Source: Clostridium transplantifaecale
GTDB taxonomy: Bacteria > Bacillota > Clostridia > Lachnospirales > Lachnospiraceae
DNA length: 64,000 nt
NCBI RefSeq assembly: GCF_900626075.1
Contig: NZ_UYZY01000004.1
Span: forward strand, 248,001-312,000
Direction: 5' to 3'
Shown here: positions 51,823 through 59,722 of the stretch, in pieces
Numbering within the stretch: position 1 is the stretch's first letter
Layout of the letters: every line of letters starts with the position of its first letter
Made by a program: the position numbers and the translations under genes
Notes under the pieces: generated by a model
Told to the model about the DNA's origin: nothing
The model's input: only the letters and a program-made list of their open reading frames with translations
Databases searched by the model: none

Positions 51823-52863
51823 ATGGAAACAAAGACAAAATACAGCATTTCACAGATTGCGGAGATCTGCGGCGTATCCAAGGCGACCGTATCCAGGGTA
51901 ATAAACAACAGCCCATGCGGTGTAGGCGAAGCCACGAAAGAGAGGGTGCGCAAAGTTATAGAAGAACTGAATTACAGGCCAAACGCCCTGGCCAGAGGCG
52001 TTGCGGTGTCACGTTCCAGAATGATAGGAGTCGTAGTGCCGGATGTGTCGAACTTTTTTTATCCGAAGATCATCAGGGGAATCAGCGATTATCTGGAAAA
52101 AAAGGACTATTCCGTTATTGTCTGCAACTCCGATTACAATCCGGAAAAAGAAGCAGGGCTTCTTATGTCACTTGTGGACAAGAGAGTGGACGGAGTGATC
52201 CTCTGCTCCGGTATATCGAACAAGGCATTTCTGGAGCAGTACAGGAAGTATCAGGTGCCTTTAGTGCTTCTTGGCCGTACTTTTGACAGCAGTGTCAGTG
52301 ACGCCAGTATTACGGGCGATAATGTGAAAGGTTCCAGAAAAGCGGCATCCTATCTGCTGCGCGGCGGAAACAGACGTATAGTATACGTGGAAGGCAATAC
52401 GGAGCTTTCCGGCTCCAAACAGAGGCTGCAGGGATATAAAGAGGCCCTCAGGGAACACGGAATAGAATTTGACAAGAAACTGACGCTTTCGGGGGAATAT
52501 TCCATTGAATTCGGGCGCAGGGCGGCAGTAGAGCTTTTGGAAAAGGGGATTGAATTTGACGCAATAATGACGGGCAGCGACCTGATTGCGATCGGCGTTG
52601 TCTCCGGCCTTCTCGATGCGGGAAAAAAGATACCGGAAGAGATTGAGGTTATGGGTTTTGATAATATTGAGCTGGCGGAAGTGTTCCGCCCGGCTCTGTC
52701 CACCGTTTCCAAGCCTCATTATGAGATGGCCCAGCACCTGGCCAAACAGATGATACGGATTATCGAGGGGCAGGAAGTGGGACTGAGCCATATGGTGGTA
52801 GAGCCTACCCTGAAGCTGCGAAAGACAACAAAGGCGCGGGATTATGATGAGGAATACGAATAA
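51823..52863 (+). CDS. LacI family transcriptional regulator of the glycohydrolase locus
   Basis: The ~346-residue protein has a LacI headpiece (SISQIAEICGVSKATVSRVINNSPCGVGEATKERV, ~6-40; hinge YRPNALARGVAVSRSR), and then a sugar-binding domain (IGVVVPDVSNFFYPKIIRGI, VDGVILCSG, DAIMTGSDLIAIGVVSGL). The recognition helix has the common SKATVSRVIN form, in line with the CCGG-centred palindromic operators at 48547 and 53285. ATG at 51823 follows GGGGGAG. It sits between the kinase gene and the ABC importer genes and would repress both units until the sugar is present. Confidence 0.92.
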   Translation: METKTKYSISQIAEICGVSKATVSRVINNSPCGVGEATKERVRKVIEELNYRPNALARGVAVSRSRMIGVVVPDVSNFFYPKIIRGISDYLEKKDYSVIVCNSDYNPEKEAGLLMSLVDKRVDGVILCSGISNKAFLEQYRKYQVPLVLLGRTFDSSVSDASITGDNVKGSRKAASYLLRGGNRRIVYVEGNTELSGSKQRLQGYKEALREHGIEFDKKLTLSGEYSIEFGRRAAVELLEKGIEFDAIMTGSDLIAIGVVSGLLDAGKKIPEEIEVMGFDNIELAEVFRPALSTVSKPHYEMAQHLAKQMIRIIEGQEVGLSHMVVEPTLKLRKTTKARDYDEEYE

Positions 52864-53246
52864 AGAAGCCCGGATAGAGAAACACGGATAAACAAACGGG
52901 GATAAAAGAAGCCCGGATGAAGAAAGTTGAATAAAAATTAAATATTAAAGAAACAGGGAGTAGAATTTCCGGAAGGAAATATCCGCTTCCTGTTTCTTTT
53001 TAAAGCTTTCGATAACGAAACCCGTTACATTACCGGCGTGCGGCAACAATCGGTAAAAATGCGGTTTCTCGGTAGAAAATTCAGAGGAAGTTAACATAAA
53101 TATCCAATTAACAGGAAAAATAAGGAAAACGGTTTATCTATAACAAGGAGGATACAGAATAAAAAAGGGCATGCTTTTCCAAAGAAAAACAATGATTAGT
53201 GCAATATGCTAAAAAATAGGGGCGCTAAATTTAATAAAATATACAA
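52864..53246 (+). other. Intergenic region with terminator, near-repeat and extra operator-like site
   Basis: The region between the LacI gene and the importer promoter has no gene. It contains two copies of AGAAGCCCGGAT (near 52864 and 52907) and then a terminator (52947-53002). TAACG-N5-CGTTA with GAAACCCGTTAC follows at 53013-53028, one base away from the operator core GAAACCGGTTAC. The last could be an auxiliary operator. Confidence 0.5.
52947..53002 (+). terminator. Terminator after the LacI gene
   Basis: AAAGAAACAGG (52947-52957) and CCTGTTTCTTT (52989-52999) form an 11-bp outer stem with an inner hairpin (ATTTCC-GGAA-GGAAAT, 52965-52980) and a T run. It ends the glycohydrolase-kinase-LacI transcript. 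Confidence 0.85.
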
Positions 53247-53275
53247 TTGATATCAAGGATTAACTGTGTTATAAT
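53247..53275 (+). promoter_or_regulatory. Promoter of the ABC importer / second glycohydrolase unit
   Basis: TTGATA (53247-53252) and TATAAT (53270-53275) are separated by 17 bases, one mismatch from consensus. The operator site B begins nine bases after the -10. Confidence 0.82.
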
Positions 53276-53284
53276 ACCAACTAG

Positions 53285-53302
53285 AGAGAAACCGGTTACT
53301 TA
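53285..53302. promoter_or_regulatory. LacI-type operator, site B
   Basis: AGAGAAACCGGTTACTTA matches the reverse complement of site A (48547-48564) at 16 of 18 positions and keeps the central AACCGGTT. It overlaps the start of the importer transcript, so both units of the locus should respond to the same LacI protein. Confidence 0.8.
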
Positions 53303-53344
53303 AAATTACAGTAATGTACAGTGTGTAGAAAAGGGGGAGCCTGT

Positions 53345-54274
53345 ATGCAGGCAAAGGTAGAAAAGAAAACAGGAAATAAGAACAAAACGCTGCAGAGAAT
53401 GTGGAAAGACAGGGTACTTTACCTGATGCTGGCGCCCACGATAATCTACTTCCTGATTTTCAGGGTATGGCCTATTATTAACATGAGGCTGGCGTTCTGC
53501 AATTACAAGGCCAAAGGGCCGTGGGAATTTGCGGGGCTGAAGTATTTCAATATGATTTTTAAATCGTCCACATTTATGGAGATTTTGAGAAACACGCTGA
53601 TTATCAGCTTTATGAAGTACATATTGCTGTTCCCGTTTTTTGTTATTTTTGCATTGCTCCTGAATGAGATACGGTGCGGAAAATTCCGGAAGTATGTCCA
53701 GGTCATTTCCTACATGCCGCATTTCCTGTCATGGGTTGTTATCGCGGGTATCTGGATTTCCATGCTGTCCGTTTCGGGCGGTGCCGTCAACCAGATTATG
53801 GGCTGGTTCGGAATCGACCCGGTAGATTTTATGACGAACAAGGGAGCTATCAGGTGGGTTCTGTTCTTCTCGGAGGGATGGCGAAGCCTTGGGTGGGACT
53901 CCATCGTGTATTTCACGGCAATCCTGGCGATCAGCCCCGATCTTTATGAGGCAGCCACAGTGGACGGCGCGAAGAGGACGGATATCATCCGTTATATTAT
54001 CCTGCCGGCGCTTATTACACCGATGACTACAATGTTCATTCTGAATCTGGGCTTCTTCATGACAGCCGGATTTGACCAGGTGTTCAACTTTACAAACCAG
54101 TCCGTCAACAGTGTGATTGATATTCTCGATACCTACATTTACCGTATCGGACTAGAGAGCGGCCAGTATTCCCTGGCGACGGCGGTAGCGCTGATTAAGG
54201 GTGTGGTCGGAGTTTTCCTGGTTCTTGTTACGCATCTTGTTTCTAAAAAGATGACTGGGAAGGGAGTGTGGTAA
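53345..54274 (+). CDS. ABC transporter permease, LplB/YteP type
   Basis: This ~309-residue permease of the CUT1 family has six membrane segments. The EAA-like motif reads YEAATVDGAKRTDIIRYIILPAL (~202-224), typical of the large-sugar importers LplB/YteP. The N terminus LYLMLAPTIIYFLIFRVWPI is the usual first helix. ATG at 53345 follows AAAGGGGGAG; the frame is open from a GTG at 53321. It is first in an operon with a YtcP-type permease, a binding protein and a second glycohydrolase. The locus has no ATPase gene, so it probably uses a shared MsmX-type ATPase encoded elsewhere. Confidence 0.9.
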   Translation: MQAKVEKKTGNKNKTLQRMWKDRVLYLMLAPTIIYFLIFRVWPIINMRLAFCNYKAKGPWEFAGLKYFNMIFKSSTFMEILRNTLIISFMKYILLFPFFVIFALLLNEIRCGKFRKYVQVISYMPHFLSWVVIAGIWISMLSVSGGAVNQIMGWFGIDPVDFMTNKGAIRWVLFFSEGWRSLGWDSIVYFTAILAISPDLYEAATVDGAKRTDIIRYIILPALITPMTTMFILNLGFFMTAGFDQVFNFTNQSVNSVIDILDTYIYRIGLESGQYSLATAVALIKGVVGVFLVLVTHLVSKKMTGKGVW

Positions 54275-54276
54275 GA

Positions 54277-55161
54277 ATGAAAAAGAAAAAATTCAGCATT
54301 TCACAGCTGCTTCTTACGATTCTTATGCTGTTCCTTACGCTGACTATGATTGTACCGCTTTTACATATTCTGGCCCGTTCGCTTTCCGATCCGCTTCAGT
54401 CGGCCGGAATGAGCAGCCTGGAAGTAATACCGAGAGGATTTTCTCTGATCAATTATCAGGTGCTGTTCAGCAACAAGACATTGGTACCGTCCATCTTTAA
54501 CTCAATTTTCATTACGGTAGTCGGCACATTTTTAAATATCGTCCTTACGGCCCTGGCGGCTTATGTACTGACACGTCCCGGTCTGGTGGGGAAGAGGGTG
54601 CTGATGGTATTTTTCATCATTATGATGCTCTTTGACCCGGGAATTGTTCCCGAGTATATGACGGTGAAGAAGATAGGCCTGATGGGCAGCCAGTGGTCCG
54701 TAATACTCTGTATGGCGGTTAACGTATATTACCTCGTAATCATGATGCGGTATTTTGAGGATGTTCCGGTATCCCTCTGCGAGGCGGCGAAAATCGACGG
54801 GGCCGGCCATCTGAGGATTCTGTTTTCCGTGGTTCTGCCTCTGGCAAAACCGGGAATTGCAACATTGACTATGTTCTACGGCGTGACTAGATGGAATGAA
54901 TATTTCCGTTCGGGAATTTATATTTCTTCTATCAAAAAGGTGCCGCTGCAGGTAATTCTCCGTAAATTTATTGTGGACAGCGACGTTACCACGATTATCG
55001 GTACACAGAACCTGCTGAACTACAACGACCTGGCAAAGATTGATTACACGGCGCTCCAGTACGCGACGATTGTAATCGCGGTTGTCCCGATTCTGCTGAT
55101 CTATCCGCTGGTACTCAAATATTATACCAAGGGAATCATGTCCGGAGGCGTTAAGGAGTAG
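54277..55161 (+). CDS. Carbohydrate ABC transporter permease, YtcP type
   Basis: This ~294-residue second permease subunit has ISQLLLTILMLFLTLTMIVPLLHILARSLSDP at the start, ALAAYVLTRPGLVGKR and the EAA motif CEAAKIDGAGHLRILFSVVLPLAKPGIAT (~172-199). It forms a heterodimeric channel with the LplB-type permease. ATG at 54277 lies two bases after the previous stop and follows GGGAGTG; an in-frame GTG upstream is unlikely. The substrate class in this subfamily is usually oligosaccharides or glycosides. Confidence 0.9.
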   Translation: MKKKKFSISQLLLTILMLFLTLTMIVPLLHILARSLSDPLQSAGMSSLEVIPRGFSLINYQVLFSNKTLVPSIFNSIFITVVGTFLNIVLTALAAYVLTRPGLVGKRVLMVFFIIMMLFDPGIVPEYMTVKKIGLMGSQWSVILCMAVNVYYLVIMMRYFEDVPVSLCEAAKIDGAGHLRILFSVVLPLAKPGIATLTMFYGVTRWNEYFRSGIYISSIKKVPLQVILRKFIVDSDVTTIIGTQNLLNYNDLAKIDYTALQYATIVIAVVPILLIYPLVLKYYTKGIMSGGVKE

Positions 55162-55256
55162 GACGGAAGGCGGACCGGGGAGAATCACACGCGGCAATGA
55201 CCGGCTGCCGCATACAAAGGGATGTTAAAAATTAATCATAAAATGGAGGAGAAAAA

Positions 55257-56792
55257 ATGAAAAAAGCATTGGCACTGATTATGGCAGCAGCGCTTGCAGG
55301 AACCAGCCTCGCGGGGTGCGGCGGCAAAGCGGAAGAGAAAACTCCGGATACAAAACCGGCAGAAAGCGCAGCAGAAAATGGAGGAACCGCGCAGGCGGAG
55401 GGAACATCGGAATGGCCGGCTATCGGTTCTGCGGATTCACCTGTAGAAGTAAAAGTAATGATTAAGGATGTATTCCCGGACGAGGAGGACGTACAGCTTT
55501 TACGGGAAGCTATCAATGAGAAGATGGCAGCCCATGGCCAGTATGTGGACTTACAGTTTCTGGAGCCGCCGGCAGGAAGTTATGCAACGGCAGTGCCCAT
55601 TGCCATGATGAACGGCGATGCGGAAGCGGATCTCATTTACTTCCAGGGCGGAGATCTGGCTCTGGCGCAGCAGGGGCTGTTTGAGGATTTAAATCCATAT
55701 GTAGAGAAATCCACATTTGTTAAGAGTATCATGACAGATGTAAACAAGACCCGTATGGCAAACTATCCATACCTGATTTGGCTGGCCCCGTCCAGAATCC
55801 AGATACCGGCAATGAGAAAAGACTGGGCAGAGCAGCTGGATTCCTACGAGAAATTAATCGCAGACCCAACGGTAGATAATTATTACAACCTGTTTAAAGA
55901 AATGAAAGACAAAGGACTTGTAGAGTATGCATTTACAGCAGACGGAAGCACGGCACGTCTGGACAGTATTTTCAATCAGGCTTTCGGCGTAACCGGAACA
56001 ATTGTAAAAGAAGACGGAAAGTGGATTTTCAGCAAAGAGAGCCAGGCGGAAAAAAACAAACTGGAATTCTATGCAAAACTCTATAAAGACGGTCTCCTGG
56101 ATCCAGCTTATCTGACCGATACATGGGATACAATGGAGCAGAAATTCTATGAAGGAAAGACTGGAGTGATTGCAGGAACACTTTCTTCCACGCAGATTTA
56201 TGACAATAAGATGCAGTCCGTGAACGGCGAGGAGTCCGAACTTATCATTCTTCCTCCGGCAAAAGGAGTGGCACAGGGTTACAGGGCAGAGGATGTTACA
56301 AAAGAAGAACGCGGTTTTGTAATGAATGTTGATTCTGAGAATAAAGATGCGGCATGGGCGGTGCTGGAATTCATGGCAAGTCCTGAAGGAAGAATTTTAG
56401 ACAAAGTTGGTATCGAAGGCAAACATTACACAATCGAAGACAACAAGATCGTATTTACCGACAGATGGCCGGAATGGTGGGCGCGTTTCTGGGATACAAC
56501 CAACAATTTTGACCCGCAGGATCCATCCCTTGCACAGCCTGTACTTACAACCGTGGGCCAGAGTGCATTCGACAATCTGGAGAAATACCTGGTACAGGAT
56601 GTCAATATCCTGATTCCGGAAGAGATGACACCGCAGTGGGATGCAATGACCGGATATTATAATGAGTATTCAGCAGACATTGTCAGGGGCGTAAAATCGA
56701 TTGATGCGTTCAGTGAGATGAAGACAAAATGGGAAGAAGCCGGCGGAACAGAATTCGAAAGCCTTTTAACTGAAGAGCTGGGCAACCCGTAA
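55257..56792 (+). CDS. Extracellular solute-binding lipoprotein
   Basis: The 511-residue protein has a lipoprotein signal MKKALALIMAAALAGTSLAGCG (lipobox LAGC, Cys21) and an acidic linker, then the family 1 solute-binding fold of LplA/YtcQ type (DLIYFQGGDLALAQQGLFEDLNPYVE, MRKDWAEQLD, WAVLEFMASPEGR). It captures the substrate for the two preceding permeases. The length is normal for binding proteins of glycosides and larger saccharides. The start follows GGAGG. Confidence 0.92.
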   Translation: MKKALALIMAAALAGTSLAGCGGKAEEKTPDTKPAESAAENGGTAQAEGTSEWPAIGSADSPVEVKVMIKDVFPDEEDVQLLREAINEKMAAHGQYVDLQFLEPPAGSYATAVPIAMMNGDAEADLIYFQGGDLALAQQGLFEDLNPYVEKSTFVKSIMTDVNKTRMANYPYLIWLAPSRIQIPAMRKDWAEQLDSYEKLIADPTVDNYYNLFKEMKDKGLVEYAFTADGSTARLDSIFNQAFGVTGTIVKEDGKWIFSKESQAEKNKLEFYAKLYKDGLLDPAYLTDTWDTMEQKFYEGKTGVIAGTLSSTQIYDNKMQSVNGEESELIILPPAKGVAQGYRAEDVTKEERGFVMNVDSENKDAAWAVLEFMASPEGRILDKVGIEGKHYTIEDNKIVFTDRWPEWWARFWDTTNNFDPQDPSLAQPVLTTVGQSAFDNLEKYLVQDVNILIPEEMTPQWDAMTGYYNEYSADIVRGVKSIDAFSEMKTKWEEAGGTEFESLLTEELGNP

Positions 56793-56903
56793 TAGCCGGG
56801 GTTCACAAAATGAAAGTTCCTGTCATTAAGGACACCATAGTAAAAACAGAAACAAGAATATTTATTTAAAATAAGCGGCAGAGGTAAAACAGGAGGATGA
56901 CAA

Positions 56904-57893
56904 ATGCTGACAAGAGAAGAGTTTAAGAAAAATCCGGAGCTGGTATTCGACAAGGCATACGGTTCCTTATCGGGACTGGCCATCGGAGATTCTTTCGGAG
57001 ATGCTTCAAGAAAGCAGGAAAACCGTGAAAATTATGCCATTACAACCGATTTTAACAGCAAAGCATCATGGAGCACAGATGATACGGAGTTCGCACTGCT
57101 GACAGCAAAAACCCTGATCCGCTGCGGCGGGGAGCTGACATCGGAGGAAGTGGTTAAATCCTGGCTTGAGGATGTGGCGATACAGGATGAATTCAAGCGG
57201 GGCGGAGCCAGTGAGATTGAGGCTGCTAACAATTTAAGAAGAGGTTTTCGTCCTCCTCTGTCCGGTAAATATAATGCATTTCATATGAGCGACGGTTCCG
57301 CAATGCGTATCGGGCCGATCGGCATCGTATGCGCCGGCGACCCGGAGAAGGCGGCGGCAATGGCAAAAATCGAGTCGGAAGTGAGCCATTTCCGTGACGG
57401 TGTATGGGGGGCACAGGCGGTAGCTGCGGCTGTTTCCGTAGCTATGGTAGACGGAAGCATGGATGAGATTCTGGATGCTGCAATGAAAGTGATTCCGGAA
57501 GAGTCCTGGCTCCACTATTCCATGAGCCATGCATTTGAGCTGGTGGATTCTGCGGACGGCCATATTTTCGATGTATGGATGCAGCTTCACGACGACCTGC
57601 GCACCAGCACCTGGGCCACAACGGCAGAAGCTATCCCTTCCGCGTTTGCCTGCCTGAAAGCAGTCAACAAGGATTTCAGGACGGGTGTTGTGGTAGCCGG
57701 AAACTTCGGCAGGGATGCAGACACAATCGGCGCAGTAGCCGGAACTATCCTGGGAGCCAAGTACGGCGCCAAGGCAATGCCGGCCGCATGGATTGACAAG
57801 ACCAGATTCCCAACAGGAACTTGCCTGACATTCACAAAGGGAATCGATATCAGGGATTATGCTGAGAAGCTGGCCGGGATTATCATGAAATAA
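56904..57893 (+). CDS. ADP-ribosylglycohydrolase family protein
   Basis: The 329-residue protein has the complete set of family motifs: KAYGSLSGLAIGDSFGDA (~18), WSTDDTEFALLTAKTLI (TDDT metal site, ~56), SDGSAMRIGPIG (~127), and GRDADTIGAVAGTILGAKYG (~272). These place two Mg ions for hydrolysis of an N- or O-glycosidic ribosyl bond. In contrast to the 705-residue relative in the same regulon, the catalytic motifs are canonical. It lies 111 bases after the binding-protein gene with GGAGG before the start, and is followed by a terminator. Confidence 0.9.
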   Translation: MLTREEFKKNPELVFDKAYGSLSGLAIGDSFGDASRKQENRENYAITTDFNSKASWSTDDTEFALLTAKTLIRCGGELTSEEVVKSWLEDVAIQDEFKRGGASEIEAANNLRRGFRPPLSGKYNAFHMSDGSAMRIGPIGIVCAGDPEKAAAMAKIESEVSHFRDGVWGAQAVAAAVSVAMVDGSMDEILDAAMKVIPEESWLHYSMSHAFELVDSADGHIFDVWMQLHDDLRTSTWATTAEAIPSAFACLKAVNKDFRTGVVVAGNFGRDADTIGAVAGTILGAKYGAKAMPAAWIDKTRFPTGTCLTFTKGIDIRDYAEKLAGIIMK

Positions 57894-57935
57894 CAAAATA
57901 AAGATGTAAGTATAAACGGGGAAACTTTTACAGTA

Positions 57936-57990
57936 AACCGCCCGCCCATCGGCAGATGTCCACTTTATGCCGGCGGGCGGGTTCTTTTTT
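57936..57990 (+). terminator. GC-rich terminator after the glycohydrolase gene
   Basis: GCCCGCC near 57940 pairs with GGCGGGC near 57972, extended by an outer AACC/GGTT and inner GGCA/TGCC pairing, followed by TTCTTTTTT. It ends the importer-glycohydrolase operon. Confidence 0.85.
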
Positions 57991-58021
57991 ACCGTTAAAA
58001 TGGGCGGATTCGGAATGAAAG

Positions 58022-58069
58022 ATTGTACTTCTGTTTGATTTTTGCTAAAATTTAATTGTACTTTTGTTT
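58022..58069 (+). promoter_or_regulatory. Direct repeats upstream of the sensor kinase gene
   Basis: ATTGTACTTCTGTTT (58022-58036) recurs as ATTGTACTTTTGTTT (58055-58069), one mismatch in 15 and 33 bases apart, about three helical turns. The spacing suggests binding sites of a regulator or a repeated promoter region for the kinase-regulator operon. Confidence 0.5.
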
Positions 58070-58073
58070 ATTT

Positions 58074-58111
58074 ATGAAGGAAAGGCAGAAAAATGAAGGA
58101 AAGGCAGAAAA
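58074..58111 (+). repeat. 19-bp tandem duplication carrying the ribosome-binding site
   Basis: The 19-base unit (ATGAAGGAAAGGCAGAAAA) occurs twice in a row directly before the kinase ATG at 58112. Each copy carries GGAAAGG, so the ribosome-binding site is duplicated, and three ATG codons occur in three different frames. The first opens only a short peptide. The duplication could alter the strength of translation of the kinase. Confidence 0.8.
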
Positions 58112-59722
58112 ATGAAAATGCACCGACTTATATATAAACTGATGACGCCGGTATTGGCCCTTATTTTTTTATATGGCAGTTCCTTTGTTTCACTGGCCTC
58201 GGACAAGATATATATAGTGGCAGGCGACAATAATTTTCCTCCGTATGAGTTCGTGGATCAGGACGGGGCCTATAAAGGATTTAACGTGGATCTGATGAAG
58301 GCCGTCAGTCTGTTTACAGACATACAGATTGAGTTCCGTCCCATGGCGTGGGAGGAGGCATACGGTTCGCTGGAGAACGGCAGCGCCGATATTATCCAGG
58401 GTATGAAGGTAACGGATAACAGAAAAAACAAATTTATCTACAGTAACACTCTGGTTTTCAATACAGATTCTCTTTTTGTGCTGGAGTCGGACCGGGAGAT
58501 TGAAAGCCTCTCGGATTTGAGCGGGCGCCTGATAGGAATTGATTACGGAGACAGTTACGATCCCAGGCTGGACAAGATACCGGATTCCCGGATGATAGTT
58601 TACGATAATACGGAGTCGGTCCTCAAAGCGCTGGTAGGCGGTGAGGTAGACGCAGTGGTCGGCGATACCCTTGCCGTGAATTTTTTCCTGCTCAGGCACG
58701 GGATGGAGAATGAAGTCAAAGTGGTGGGGGACGCGTTTAATGAGAGAGCTTATGCGATAGCCGTTTCAAAAAACAATCCGGAACTGATGGGAAAGATTAA
58801 CAGTGGGATTTCCATCGTGAAGGAAAACGGGACTTACGATCAGCTGTACCGGAAATGGTTTGGGAAACCGAGACCGGACGCATCAAAGCGCATCCGGCTT
58901 ATTCTGTCCGTGGCTGCGGTTATTATGATGATTGCACTGACGGTTATTGCTATCTATAACCGTCTGAACCACAATCTAAAGATGGTTCTGGCACGGGAAA
59001 TTGAACAGCAGAAGAAGATCAATGAAAAACTCCGCGAATATGATAAAATGCAGTTTATGGATAAGGTGATTTCCTCTATTGCCCATGAAATCCGAAACCC
59101 TCTGACCTCCATAAGGCTATATACAGAACAGATTCCAAAAAAAATTGATAACCGGGAGTTTATGATGGCCGTTGCGGAAGACGTACCTCCGGAGATAGAC
59201 CGCATTGACATGCTGATTAAGGAGTTCATTGAATATACATCCCCGCGGAAACCGGAACGCAGAGTGCTTTCTGTCGCCGACGAAGTGGAGAATACCCTGT
59301 CTTTTTCGCATAATCAGCTGAAGGAAGTGGATGTGACGGTGGATATTCAGGACGCGCTCTGCATTGTTTTTGACAGGAATCATTTCAGGCAGGTCCTTTT
59401 AAATATACTTCTCAACGGTATCGATGCCGTAGCGGAGAGCGGGGAACCGAAAATCCGTATATCGGCGGAAAAAGAGGAAGGGCGGGTCATGATTACCGTG
59501 ACGGATAATGGGTGCGGCATTTCCGAAGATGGGATGAAATATCTGTTCGATCCTTTTTTCACAACAAAAAGCTGCGGAAATGGGCTGGGGTTGTTTGTCG
59601 TTCGCCAGCTTGTGGAAGAAAACGGAGGCAAGATCGAGGCGCGCAGAGAGGAACAGGGAACCTCGTTTGTTATTTATATGGAAAGTGGGGAGAGTGATGG
59701 AGAAACTGTTGATTGTGGATGA
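58112..59722 (+). CDS. Histidine kinase with amino-acid-binding-protein-type sensor domain
   Basis: This 536-residue protein has a signal/anchor (~8-30) and a family 3 solute-binding domain (~33-250; VAGDNNFPPYEFVDQDGAYKGFNVDLMKAV, NGSADIIQGMKVTDNRKNKFIYS). A membrane helix follows (~263-283), then a HisKA with SSIAHEIRNPLTSIRLYTEQ (His325) and an ATPase domain (LLNILLNGIDAVAE, DNGCGIS, GNGLGLFVVRQLVEENGG). The NtrB-like kinase end fits its partner, a sigma-54 activator overlapping by 26 bases. Family 3 sensors usually bind amino acids or related amides and carboxylates. Confidence 0.93.
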   Translation: MKMHRLIYKLMTPVLALIFLYGSSFVSLASDKIYIVAGDNNFPPYEFVDQDGAYKGFNVDLMKAVSLFTDIQIEFRPMAWEEAYGSLENGSADIIQGMKVTDNRKNKFIYSNTLVFNTDSLFVLESDREIESLSDLSGRLIGIDYGDSYDPRLDKIPDSRMIVYDNTESVLKALVGGEVDAVVGDTLAVNFFLLRHGMENEVKVVGDAFNERAYAIAVSKNNPELMGKINSGISIVKENGTYDQLYRKWFGKPRPDASKRIRLILSVAAVIMMIALTVIAIYNRLNHNLKMVLAREIEQQKKINEKLREYDKMQFMDKVISSIAHEIRNPLTSIRLYTEQIPKKIDNREFMMAVAEDVPPEIDRIDMLIKEFIEYTSPRKPERRVLSVADEVENTLSFSHNQLKEVDVTVDIQDALCIVFDRNHFRQVLLNILLNGIDAVAESGEPKIRISAEKEEGRVMITVTDNGCGISEDGMKYLFDPFFTTKSCGNGLGLFVVRQLVEENGGKIEARREEQGTSFVIYMESGESDGETVDCG

